From NCBI GenBank assembly GCA_002914845.1, contig JXTC01000069.1, positions 813,275 through 877,274 of the forward strand: DNA of 64,000 nt, read 5' to 3'. The translations under genes and the position numbers were made by a program. Below are positions 1 to 10,755 of the stretch, one piece after another; position 1 is the stretch's first letter; each line of letters starts with the position of its first letter. The notes below the pieces were generated by a model. The model was not told the origin of the DNA. It saw only the letters and a program-made list of their open reading frames with translations, and made no database searches. Origin of the DNA: Trema orientale (taxonomy: Eukaryota > Streptophyta > Magnoliopsida > Rosales > Cannabaceae).

Positions 1-149
1 CGAGCTGAGTCAATTCGACATCAATTTTCAACCTCACACAACATTTAAAGGTTAAGCTCTCGCATATTTTATTGAAGAGTTTATTTATGATGTCAATATC
101 CCCACAGAAGTGATCGAAAAACCTGCTATAGATTTATCAAGATTGTAGA

Positions 150-525
150 AACTTTATGTCGATGGATCATCAAACGAGAACAGAGCTGGTGCAGGCTTGA
201 TACTAATCAGCCCAGAAGGGCATAATATTCATTATGCACTTCGCTTTGGGTTTTCAGCATCGAATAATGAGGCAGAATATGAAGCATTAATAGCTGGGCT
301 CAAGCTCGCACAAGAAATGAAGGTAGAAATGATTAAAGTATACAACGACTCCCAGTTGGTCGTTTGTCATGTGATCGGTGATTATCAAGCAAGAGGAGGA
401 AGAATGCTGGCCTATTTATAGGAGGTGCAGAGACTGTTCTCGACATTTATTGCTTATAGCATTTAACTTCTTCCTTGCATTAAGAACACTCAGGCAGATG
501 TCCTAGCCAGGCTCACCTCGACCAA
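150..525 (+). pseudogene. RNase H domain of the Tat element (fossil)
   Basis: The reading contains the plant gypsy RNase H signatures YVDGSSNENRAGAG, NNEAEYEALIAGL and NDSQLVV. These carry the metal-binding Asp and Glu positions of RNase HI folds. It lies directly upstream of the integrase region, as expected for gypsy order (RT, RNase H, integrase). It is part of a broken element. Confidence 0.85.
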
Positions 526-789
526 AGATGTAGAATTGCTAAAGGTGGTTCCTGTCAAATTCCTCGTAAAACTAAGTATCAAAATAGAGCCTCAAGTAAC
601 CATGCCGGTTAACCAGAAATCTTCATGGATGGATCCTATAATAAAGTATCTCCAAAATGGCGACCTTCCCGAGAATAAATGCGAAGCAGCTTCGAATGAA
701 TGCAGCTCGCTATATCATTTATGACGGAAAGCTTTATCGAAGAAGTTTTAGCTCGCCACTATTGTTGTGTGTTGATTAAGAAAAAGCAC

Positions 790-1850
790 ACTACGTTATA
801 AGAGAAATTCATGAAGGAATATCCGGGAATCATTCTGGGGGACAGGCACTTGTCAACAAAGTACTCAGACAAGGATATTTTTGGCCGACGATGAAGAAGG
901 ATGCAATGGAATTCGCTCAGAAATGAGATAAATGTCAACGATTTGCAACTATTCCTAGATTGCCACATGTTCCTCTTACTTCAATGACTAGTAGCCATTT
1001 GCAATATGGAAATTGATATTATTGGAATGCTCCCATTGGCACGAGGTGGATTGAAGTATACAGTGGTCGCAGTCGATTATTTCACCCAGTGGACAGAAGC
1101 TGAAGCCTTGAGTACCATTTATGCAAAAAAGATGATAGATTTTGTTTATAAGTCTATAATCTGTCGTTATGGTATACCACATACCATAGTTTCTGATAAT
1201 GGGAAACAATTCGACTGCGATGAATTCCGCAAATTCTGCGACAACTTCAGCATCAAGAAAAGCTTCTCCACCGTTATTCATCCACAAGCCAATGGTCAGG
1301 TCGAAGCTATAAACAAGGTCTTTAAACAGAACCTAAAGACGAAACTAGAAGAATACAAGGGAGCTTGGCCTGAAGTACTTCCCGAAGTATTGTGGGCATA
1401 TCGCACCACTCAACAAACCACTACTGGAGAAAGTCTATTCTCTTTGGCTTATGGATATAAAGCAATGGTGTCAGTTGAAATTGGCACGAGTTCTCTACGA
1501 CGATCTACTTATGAGCAAGATTAGAACAATGCATTAATGAGAATCGAGCTCGATCTTCTGGAAGAAAAGCGCGAGCAGTCTGAACTACGAATTGCATCAT
1601 ATCAACAACGCATAGCTCGATATTATAATTCTAAAGTTAAAAATAGAGAATTTAAAGTTGGTGACCTCGTTCTTCGACAAGTTCTCCCTAATACTAAATA
1701 GCATAGTACAGGAGTGTTTGGACCTTCTTGGGAAGGACCATATATTATTGATGCCATCATTTGATCTGGGACATAAAAACTAGCTCGTATTGGAGGACAA
1801 AAGATCGAGCATGCATGGAATGCAGAACAACTTCGTCGTTATTATCAGTA
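790..1850 (+). pseudogene. Integrase region of the Tat element (fossil)
   Basis: An HHCC-like zinc-binding stretch (about 800-970) precedes the DDE core. The clean core reading is 1006-1524. It shows DIIGMLP, a VAVDYFTQW segment with the first catalytic Asp, VSDNGKQFD with the second Asp, and HPQANGQVEA with the catalytic Glu. About 1560-1850 encodes the C-terminal tail that ends near HAWNAEQLRRYY. This order is diagnostic of Ty3/gypsy integrases. The region is broken, so it is treated as a fossil. Confidence 0.9.
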
Positions 1851-2598
1851 AATCTTCATGTATCTTCTTATAGAATCAACGGCCTGAGGGGCATCTTGTT
1901 ATTCATCATCCGAATTCATCAATAAAAGATTATTTCATCATTTTTTGTCATCTCGTTATTTTCTTATAATAGTTTCGTCTTTTATAGTTTTATGGCCATC
2001 TTCGAATACTATAAAACTCGGAGGGCAGTAGGATCAGATCGTAATCTTCTACTCGCTTCCTAAGGGACTATGCAAACGTTCGTTTAGAGGGGTTAGAATT
2101 TTTAGATCGTCGAATTTCTAAAAATTTCTTAAAATCTTAGGATTTTCTCCTCGCTTCATACCATAGCATGTCGTATTACGCAATTTCTCTCCTCGAATAA
2201 CAAAGTAACTAAGCAAAATGTTCATTGTTCGATGTGATATATTGCTTTAAATCCTATTTTGCCGTGGAACTTTTGAAAAAATAATATTGAGTCCGCATCA
2301 CTTATACTTATTGTTTTTCTTAAGTGACCTAACTTATCCTAATACTTAAAACTCATTTTTAGTTATGGATTCGAATCGCAATAGCGTACTGATCAGTCAC
2401 TTAGTGATTGACTACTTGGTTAAATTATGCATCTTTACATTATTATGCGATGTGTTTTAATTGTTTTGCAGGAATAAACATTCGGTAAGAAAAATTTCAT
2501 AAAATAAAGCTCATGTGCGAGCAATATATATTACAAAATAAATGGGACAAGCCCACATTTGTCTTTAATTTTACAACTTTGGTTTAAAATATATATGT

Positions 2599-4765
2599 CT
2601 ATTCGGTACGTGCACCCTTACCAGTAGCAACTTTCTTTGCGGCCTCACTCTCCTTCCAGCTCTCGACAAGCTCAACCACATCCTTGCCAAGGAAGGAAAA
2701 GTCGAACTCCAGATGCTCACAGAATATGTTGTAGATAATGGTCGAGGAAGCAATGTCGCTGGCCTTTTCTTCTAGTTCTTTGCCTTCAGTAGCCTTGAAC
2801 TTTTCGATGGCTTTGCGACCTGCTTCCTTGGTCGCCTCTTTCAAAACATCCGGATGTTGGGAGATAGTTTGCTCGAGCTCTTTTATTTTCATCTCAAGCT
2901 TCTCTGTCTCCAGCCTCTCCTTAGCCAAGGCCTCTTGCAACTGCTGCTTCTCAGACTCGAAGCTTCTCTTTTCATCCTCGCGAGTCTTCTTTAAGTCCTC
3001 GCAGGTTTGGGCAATCTCTTCGAATTTTCCGCCCTTCTCTATGCATTCGAGTACGGGGTCATACATAAGTACAGCAGCTGCAGCAGTCTGAAAATACAAA
3101 AGAAATTAAGTAAAAAGACTCGTACGCGTAATAAAGTAAGAAAGGGCAAATCGAACTGAAAGCGATCTTTGGGGGCCTATGCTTCATCCTTTCCCATCCA
3201 TCTTCAGAAGTGAAGCGATCAATGAAGGCCGCACTCAGACCAGCTTTCTTTGGCAATTGACGGAGGAGTGCGAGCAACTCCTCGTCCTTGTTGGCTTGAT
3301 TCGGTGCCTCGGAGGAGGATGATGCGGGCTGCTTATTCGAAGATTTAGGCTGGCTTGTTTTGGCAGGTTGAGGAGGACAGCTTTCAAGGACGTCCTCGAA
3401 CGTGACCTTTCGCTTTTTAGAGGTGTCAACTTTCTCTTTCCCTTTCTTCGAAGAGGGAGGCGTGCTTTCTGGTGTCTTTGATTTAGATCTTGAGCCCAGT
3501 ATTATGGGAGGCGCTCGCAATCCGCTGGCGATTGTCATATCTGCATGACAGTATTATTTTTAGTACGCGAGGAATAAAATGTCGCAATAAAGAATGAAGA
3601 GAATTTTACATTCAGTTGCTGGAGGTGCTGGGGTCGGTTGTTGTTGTTGGGAGGTGGTAGGTTACGAAGCTGTCTGCTTCTTCGAAGAAGAAGTTTTGCC
3701 TTTCTGTTTCTTCGAGTACGAAGTCCCCGAAGTCGAGGGTGTTTTTTGCTTCTTAAAAGTCGAGGTTTGTCTTTTCTTTGGACTGGGAGCACTCCTTGGA
3801 CGGTTGGCAGTCGATGGCAGGCTCGCACCCTCAGGGAAAAGACTAGAAGCAACTAAACTCCGTTGTCCCTAGAATCTTCCAGTCAAACTCTGCTTCGGGA
3901 AGCACGTTGATTTTGCTAACTCGATGAAGTTGATCTGAGTTAAGTACAGGTCGCTCTTCTCTGTTAGCTGCAAGATGAAATAGAGTAAATCAGAATCATA
4001 GAGTATAAAACATGCGGGTATAGTAGGGCGAATACTTACCAGCGTATTGAAAGAATCTGTTTTTAGTGTACTCGAAGTGAAAAAAGCCATCTTTCCACTT
4101 TCCCATATTATTTCTTACATTGGAAATTGTCTTCACATTAGAGCCTGATCATTTACACGCGTAATAAAAATCAGATGGATTCGACTTGAGGCAGTAGAAC
4201 CATGCGAATTCTTCTAGGGTAGGGATTCCTGAGTTATGTTTATAGTATAATATGTACAGTCCTACTATGTATCTATATGTATTAGGTGTGATTTAAAAAG
4301 GAACAACACCGTAGTAATCGACACAGATTGTATGAATAGATGAAGAGGTAGATGGACTCCAGCTCGCATCAGGGCATCGGTAAATACGGCGTATTTGAGT
4401 GGAGGTCTGTTAGGACGGTTAAATTCTGTTGGTGTAAGGATTGCTAGCTCTGGATCGAGATTATACTATTTCTTTAGCTTCTCGACCTTCGCCCATGTGC
4501 AATTGGATTTGATGTCGTCACAGGACCATTCTCCTTGGACGTATTGAAAGCCGGTAGAGTATTCTGGTGCATCTCTAACGTGTTGAAGACGTTGATCTTC
4601 AGGGAGATTTCCTATGCGAGGACCACCTTGCCTAACTCCAGTTATCTCTGCTTCTGGTCTTTGTTCTACGTAGTCTTCGAGGTCTATAGAGCTAATGCTT
4701 ACATCAGAGAATGACGATTCACTAGAGAACGCATTCCCTTCCCTAATCTCCTCGCTACTAGACAT
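2599..4765 (-). pseudogene. Antisense coding block of the Tat element, PF04195-like (fossil)
   Basis: Several minus-strand readings lie between integrase and the 3' LTR. The upstream one (4765-4466) starts MSSSEEIREG and is acidic. The adjacent stretch (about 4440-4140) resembles the plant 'putative gypsy type transposon' domain PF04195, with a pattern like LHLFIQSVLYYYGV and an EEFAWFYCLKSN segment. Further down are a Lys/Ser-rich linker (about 3540-3230) and a long charged helix, probably a coiled coil, at 3040-2760 (EEIAQTCEDLKKTREDEKR). Spliced antisense ORFs of this sort are known for Tat elements. Their function is unknown. Confidence 0.65.
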
Positions 4766-5413
4766 CTGAAAAATAAATATAGGAGATATTTAATCCTATG
4801 CGAGCATTGATCTACAGGTAAATTTATGAATTGTTTATAAACTAACTTAAATGCAACCTAGAAATAGTTCGTCTATTTTGTCTATTATTGCAGGTATACT
4901 CACTACATGCGAGCAATTTGGGGCTAAAAACCATAAAATTGTGCCAACAACAAGCTGTTTAACTATGAAATAGATTTCTATCCTACAAATTTGTGCAACT
5001 CCCCGATAAAATGTCGTTCGACTCATCAGATTTGCCTATCTACGGTGGTTGAGTTCGCCTAATTGATTCATGGTTTCGTCTAGCTATTCGTCTAAGGAAG
5101 ATTGGAAAAATCACAGATTTGCTTATGGGTTTTGCCTATTTTTAAGAGTAAAATCACCAGTGGTAAATTAGAAAGGTCAAGCTCGGCATTCTGGGTTCGT
5201 AATCTAAAAATATCAGTTCTATTAGTTCAATGAATGGCAAAATCGGTAGTTCCTAGTCCATTCGGTTTTTAGAACGAGAAGTTTGTTGGGATATTTGTCC
5301 TAAAAAGCATATTTCCAATTATACCCTTTGAGTATAAACAACTTTCTCTTATATGCAATTATGATATTTGCTAGATTAAACTATCTTAGTTGTATAGTTT
5401 ATTTATCTGAAAA

Positions 5414-6348
5414 NNNNNNNNNNNNNNNNNNNNNNNNNNNNNNNNNNNNNNNNNNNNNNNNNNNNNNNNNNNNNNNNNNNNNNNNNNNNNNNNNNNNNNN
5501 NNNNNNNNNNNNNNNNNNNNNNNNNNNNNNNNNNNNNNNNNNNNNNNNNNNNNNNNNNNNNNNNNNNNNNNNNNNNNNNNNNNNNNNNNNNNNNNNNNNN
5601 NNNNNNNNNNNNNNNNNNNNNNNNNNNNNNNNNNNNNNNNNNNNNNNNNNNNNNNNNNNNNNNNNNNNNNNNNNNNNNNNNNNNNNNNNNNNNNNNNNNN
5701 NNNNNNNNNNNNNNNNNNNNNNNNNNNNNNNNNNNNNNNNNNNNNNNNNNNNNNNNNNNNNNNNNNNNNNNNNNNNNNNNNNNNNNNNNNNNNNNNNNNN
5801 NNNNNNNNNNNNNNNNNNNNNNNNNNNNNNNNNNNNNNNNNNNNNNNNNNNNNNNNNNNNNNNNNNNNNNNNNNNNNNNNNNNNNNNNNNNNNNNNNNNN
5901 NNNNNNNNNNNNNNNNNNNNNNNNNNNNNNNNNNNNNNNNNNNNNNNNNNNNNNNNNNNNNNNNNNNNNNNNNNNNNNNNNNNNNNNNNNNNNNNNNNNN
6001 NNNNNNNNNNNNNNNNNNNNNNNNNNNNNNNNNNNNNNNNNNNNNNNNNNNNNNNNNNNNNNNNNNNNNNNNNNNNNNNNNNNNNNNNNNNNNNNNNNNN
6101 NNNNNNNNNNNNNNNNNNNNNNNNNNNNNNNNNNNNNNNNNNNNNNNNNNNNNNNNNNNNNNNNNNNNNNNNNNNNNNNNNNNNNNNNNNNNNNNNNNNN
6201 NNNNNNNNNNNNNNNNNNNNNNNNNNNNNNNNNNNNNNNNNNNNNNNNNNNNNNNNNNNNNNNNNNNNNNNNNNNNNNNNNNNNNNNNNNNNNNNNNNNN
6301 NNNNNNNNNNNNNNNNNNNNNNNNNNNNNNNNNNNNNNNNNNNNNNNN
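5414..6348. other. Assembly gap (935 N)
   Basis: This is a run of N inside the 3' region of the gypsy element. No content can be stated, and apparent open frames across it are artefacts. Confidence 1.
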
Positions 6349-7228
6349 GATTTATGTTATACATGATCCTGTATATGATATATGTATGTAATATGGTTAT
6401 GAAAATTATTTTCATGTAAAAATTTTAAAACCTAAATCCGCTAATTATTTCGCTGCGTTCATGATGTGATCATGTATTTTCCATAATTTGCATGCATGTA
6501 TGTTATTGCCCTAAGTGTTAGGCAATTCCAGCAAAGTTCATGGATAGTGATAATTCAAGCATTTTACTATTTATATATCCTACGCTTTTGTGGGTATCGA
6601 GATATTAAAAAGAAAAAGCATTAAAGAAATAATGAGAAGAAGGAATTACCGACCTTTAGTTAGAATGGTCTTTAAGAGGTTTGAACTGGGGTCATCGAAG
6701 GAAGCTAAAGTAGTCTGCCAGTAATGAAGAAAGAGGTGCTTGAATTTCGACGGAGTAATTTTCTCTGAAAGTTCGAAAGTTTGATAATGAAAATGAAGAA
6801 GAAGATAAATGGATCTTTATATTTTTATTACTGATTAAATCTCAGCCGTGGATTAAGGGAGTTAATTTTTAAGATTTGATGGCCGAGATTCACACGAGAA
6901 GAATTGATTTTCGAAATTAAATGAATTTAATTTTTTGAAATACGAAAAGTCTTAATATGAAACGGTGGCTGACATCACTATCATCATTGCGTCTGCTTGG
7001 GAAAGGGAGAAGTCACCTCGAGTTTCGTCAAACTCTAAGGAACAAATGACAGGTGTATACATCTGTCAGAAAAGGTACGTGCACGGCGTAGAGAAGGTAT
7101 GATTTGAGATTTTCACGACTCTTCGAGGGTTTCATAATGATCTCATCACGTTGCATTATTAAGCTCGCACTTGTTAGAGTAGGAAGCTCCATTCAACCTT
7201 GAAAGCCTGATGGAGCTGGGGGGCAATT

Positions 7229-7840
7229 GTTATGCGATCTTAAATCTACATTAGTCAATGCCAAATAAGGAAAGTCAATAACTAAGTTGAACGCGTCAGG
7301 TCGCATATGAGTTTTTCTGATCGAAGTACGACCTCTTCCAAATGAGTTAAGTGCAACCAGCATAAAAAGGAAACTAGATCAAAGCTTCTCTAAAACAGGC
7401 AACCTGCGAAGAAAAGGAAACAAGTTTCTGTATAGAGATCGAGCGATCCTTTTTATTTGATTTGCTACCCGATTCTGCATTGTTACCCAAAATTGTATTT
7501 TCTGATAATGTACTTACCCATTTGTACAATTAGGAAACATTGAGCTACCCTCACCTATATAAAAGGGGCTCAGTCTCATTGTAAGGCACCACATAATTGT
7601 TAGACAATCATTTCACTATATATTCTCTGTAATTCTCTTTACTTTCACCTTAAGACTTAGAGAAACTCTTGTAATTCTCCAGAAAATAGTAAAGAACAGT
7701 GGACGTAGGCTTATCTTTTTTGGGGCTGAACCACTATAAATTTGGTATCTTCTTATTTATTTTGCTTTATCAAACAAACCACATCTTGCAGTTTCCCAAA
7801 TTTATTTTTGACAAAACCTCCGTCAATATCAAACAACAAT
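7229..7840 (+). repeat. 3' LTR of the Tat-lineage element
   Basis: A polypurine tract (GCTGGGGGGCAAT, about 7216-7228) runs directly into TGTTATGCGATC, a typical Tat LTR start. A TATA box (CTATATAAAAGGGG) lies near 7555, and a CT-rich leader follows. The right end is uncertain: the composition changes after the AACAACAA-containing stretch near 7830-7840. No target duplication can be tested because the left LTR is outside the window. Confidence 0.7.
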
Positions 7841-9009
7841 ATGAATTATTGATCGGAGGTTTAGTATTTCTAAATTGCTCATGAAGTTATTCGATTCTTG
7901 ACTATACTTAAATTTTTAATGGTTTAAATACATCTTTTCTCTCAAAAAAATTAGTGGTTTAAAAATTTGCATGACAATCGAGGTTCAATTACCGAATTTT
8001 TGTAATTATTATGTCTATTTATCAATAAGTGGAGATATTTTCTCCACAATTAGTTGAAGTGGTTGGTGACCCCTTAATAAGGCCTTTTTGTAAGGAAAAA
8101 AAAATACAAAATTACATTGTAAAAACTTTTAATAAAAAATTTAGGCATGGGCAAAGAGTGAAGAAGAATTACAAAAAAATTTTGGTGCTTATATCATTTC
8201 TTGCAATGTATTCTCTATTGATCATCAGTTCAATTTTTGGAATTCCATAATCACTTATAACCTCATTATATTTCTTAAAAGCCTCTCTCATCCCTCATCT
8301 ATCTCTAATTTCCAACCCCTTTCATTATCTTACCGCTTTCTTTTTATCCATTTCTCACAACTTTCTCTTACGTTCTTCTCTCACATTACTCTTTTTCCAT
8401 CTCTCTCATTAGTTTCTCTAACTTTATTCTATCTCCAACTTATCTTTTTTTCATGTGCTTCCTTTTTAGGGTTGGCAATTTGTGTTATTATATCGTATAT
8501 AAGTTTATGTGATAATATATCAACCCAAACATGATATGATTAATAAACACGTAAAAAACTTAAACCCGAACATGACACAATTAATAAAAGTATAACAGAA
8601 CGCGATATGTGTAACTCATTAAATAAATTTATTATGAATCTGATTATGACCTAATTATTCATATTTAACCTAATTATACTCTAATTAAGTCAAATCAACA
8701 AATGTAAACATGTTTAAAATAAATTAAAATTACATTTAAAACCTTAAAATGTTAAAAACGTGTCATATATTTGTCGTATCATATCATGTCATGTTGATAC
8801 AAAAATGGCATGTTTAATTAAATATGTGATATGTTATGTAGGTTTTGACCATCTCCAATAGTTGGCCATGAAATCGACCGGTTTGAGATATTTACCCAGT
8901 CACATTGAGGATTTGTCATAAAAAGCATCTAGCTCATTTAAGAAGAGAGAATTAACCATTATAATGTAGTTACCTAATCTCAATATTATATTATATTTTA
9001 TTATTAGTT
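7841..9009. repeat. Intergenic AT- and CT-rich stretch with a probable hAT-like MITE remnant (8467-8840)
   Basis: A CT-rich tract lies at about 8280-8460. From 8467 the sequence AGGGTTGGCAATTTGTG begins a segment full of short motifs such as AACCCGAACATGACAC. It resembles the element at 16512-17755 (shared GCAATTTGTG start and CATGATA/CACGA motifs). The other end is not clear. No gene was seen. Confidence 0.35.
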
Positions 9010-9260
9010 TTATATTCACAAAGTTGGGAAACTATAGTCACCCTCATGTATATAGAAGGGACTCAATCATGTTATTCTATGCACGGAAATTAGGCACGCT
9101 ACATAAAATATGTGCTAGAACTCTCATCTTGAGACTCTATGCTCTCTTGTAATATTTCTTAGAAAAAATATTGCGGATGTAGATAATCCTTTTGGGTTGA
9201 ACCACACTAAATTCTTGCTTCTTACTATTTACTGCAATTTTACTATTATTCATAATCATT
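9010..9260 (+). repeat. Decayed LTR fragment related to the 7229 LTR (fossil)
   Basis: GGGAAACTATAGTCACCCTC, TATATAGAAGGGACTCA, the ACTCT...TTGTAAT tail and TTTGGGTTGAACCACACT match, in the same order, the TATA-box-to-tail part of the LTR at 7229-7840. I infer an older, truncated LTR of the same or a sister family. No coding sequence adjoins it. Confidence 0.55.
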
Positions 9261-10755
9261 CTAACTGAAGATTTCGATCAATCTACCATTATAATCCTTC
9301 TATACCAAGTTAGATGACCATTATAAAAACATCGTCGATATAATATATGTTATTTTCGTCAATTTCGAGTTAAATAACTCATTTTATTATTTTTATTATA
9401 CGTGTTAACTCAAAATTGACATAAAAATTAAATGTATGATCCAAACTCATTTATTATGTCTTATTTTCGAGTCATGTAAAATATTGCTGACCATATCTCT
9501 CTCACCTCTTCTCTCTCTTCACTCTTTATATTTTCTCATTTCTCAATTTATCTCTTGTCCTTTTCCTTCATTACTTTTTCTCTTGAGTTTTCTTCATCTT
9601 TTCACATCCTCTAGACTTAACTATTAATTAGTTTAACAATAAAGAATATTCTTTTTCAAATTATATCTACACCATTTTACTCCAGTCTAAATTCTTTCTA
9701 ACAAAACAATTGAACTAATTATGTGTTGTTATTTATATTCTATTTTTATTACCATTTACTATTCCATCGCTACAACCAAATAAGTAGTAATATGGTCATT
9801 GGTGACTGTAAATTATAATATATATATATTTTAAAATGTTATCTATGAAAATACCCCATTTTTATCTTATACTATTTAATAGACAAAAAAGCATAAAAAT
9901 ATAAAAATAATTTATTTGGCCAAAATTAACGATTAGCGAAAATCCGACGCCGGGAGAATGAGTCTAACGGTGCAATTTCGAATAGATGTTAGCTAGCGGG
10001 GCCTGAATCATAATATTCAAAGTTGCACATCGGGCTCATTTCGCTAAAACACAAAGTTTGTGGATTGACTTGAAAAATATTACAGCGTAGGGGTCCCAAC
10101 TTACAACAAATACTACAAGTCCTATGAATTTCCAATTTCCTTGCTCCCCGCTCCTCCTTCCGCGTGTCCAGTGATAACTGGTTGTATTTTGGCCACGCGG
10201 AGTTCGAGTCTACATTTATTTATTAAAGTAAAAAGAATTACAGGTCTTTTTTTCTCCTTAATAAAAAATTAAATTAATATAGAATACCGGCATGGCATAT
10301 GCTTTGCCTAATAATAAACTATACATCTAAATTGGTCAGCCGCTATTATCATACTCATTTATGATACCTTAATGTAAGATGAACTAAAACATATGGTATC
10401 ATGAACCAAACATACTGATATAAAGTACAGTATGCAATCTAGTAATCCTTAAAAGAAAAATCTGATAGACTGAGAGTCTAGATTCTAGACTTAATTTAAT
10501 GGTAATCACATCTACCTATAATTTTGAAGTTTTAAGTTATGGTAGTAATCTTACTGTTGCTTCAATTTTAATTAATGGCCATCATTATTCTTTATTAAGT
10601 GAGATTTTTAAAGTAAATCAAATACCTATAATTAACAACAATAATATACACAGCCATGGTCAAAATTTTCATTCTTTAATGTACAAAAAAATAAAAGTTA
10701 AAAATAAAAGACAAAACAAAAAGTATGGAAGCATTCACAGTCAAAAGACTAAATA
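9261..10755. other. Intergenic, no gene seen
   Basis: AT-rich sequence with a CT-rich patch at about 9490-9600 and a short TA run near 9818. It lies 3' of the MATE gene. Its proximal end (below 10756) should contain that gene's 3' untranslated region and polyadenylation signals, but I could not place them. Confidence 0.5.

Larger units (their letters stand above)
1..7840 (+). mobile_element. Ty3/gypsy Tat-lineage LTR retrotransposon, 3' part (fossil)
   Basis: The window opens inside the pol region. In order on the plus strand come RNase H, the integrase zinc-binding region, the integrase core and the integrase C-terminus. A long 3' region with an antisense coding block (about 2600-4765) follows, then a G-rich polypurine tract and the 3' LTR. 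An antisense or extra ORF between integrase and the 3' LTR is a known trait of Tat-lineage (Retand-like) elements. The 5' LTR, gag, protease and reverse transcriptase lie outside the window. An N gap interrupts the 3' region. The element is broken, with several breaks in the visible pol part. Its age cannot be estimated because the partner LTR is missing. The right end is approximate. Confidence 0.85.

Noticed and set aside
5328-6419. Long open frames on both strands across 5.3-6.4 kb
   Set aside because: They consist almost wholly of N from the assembly gap.
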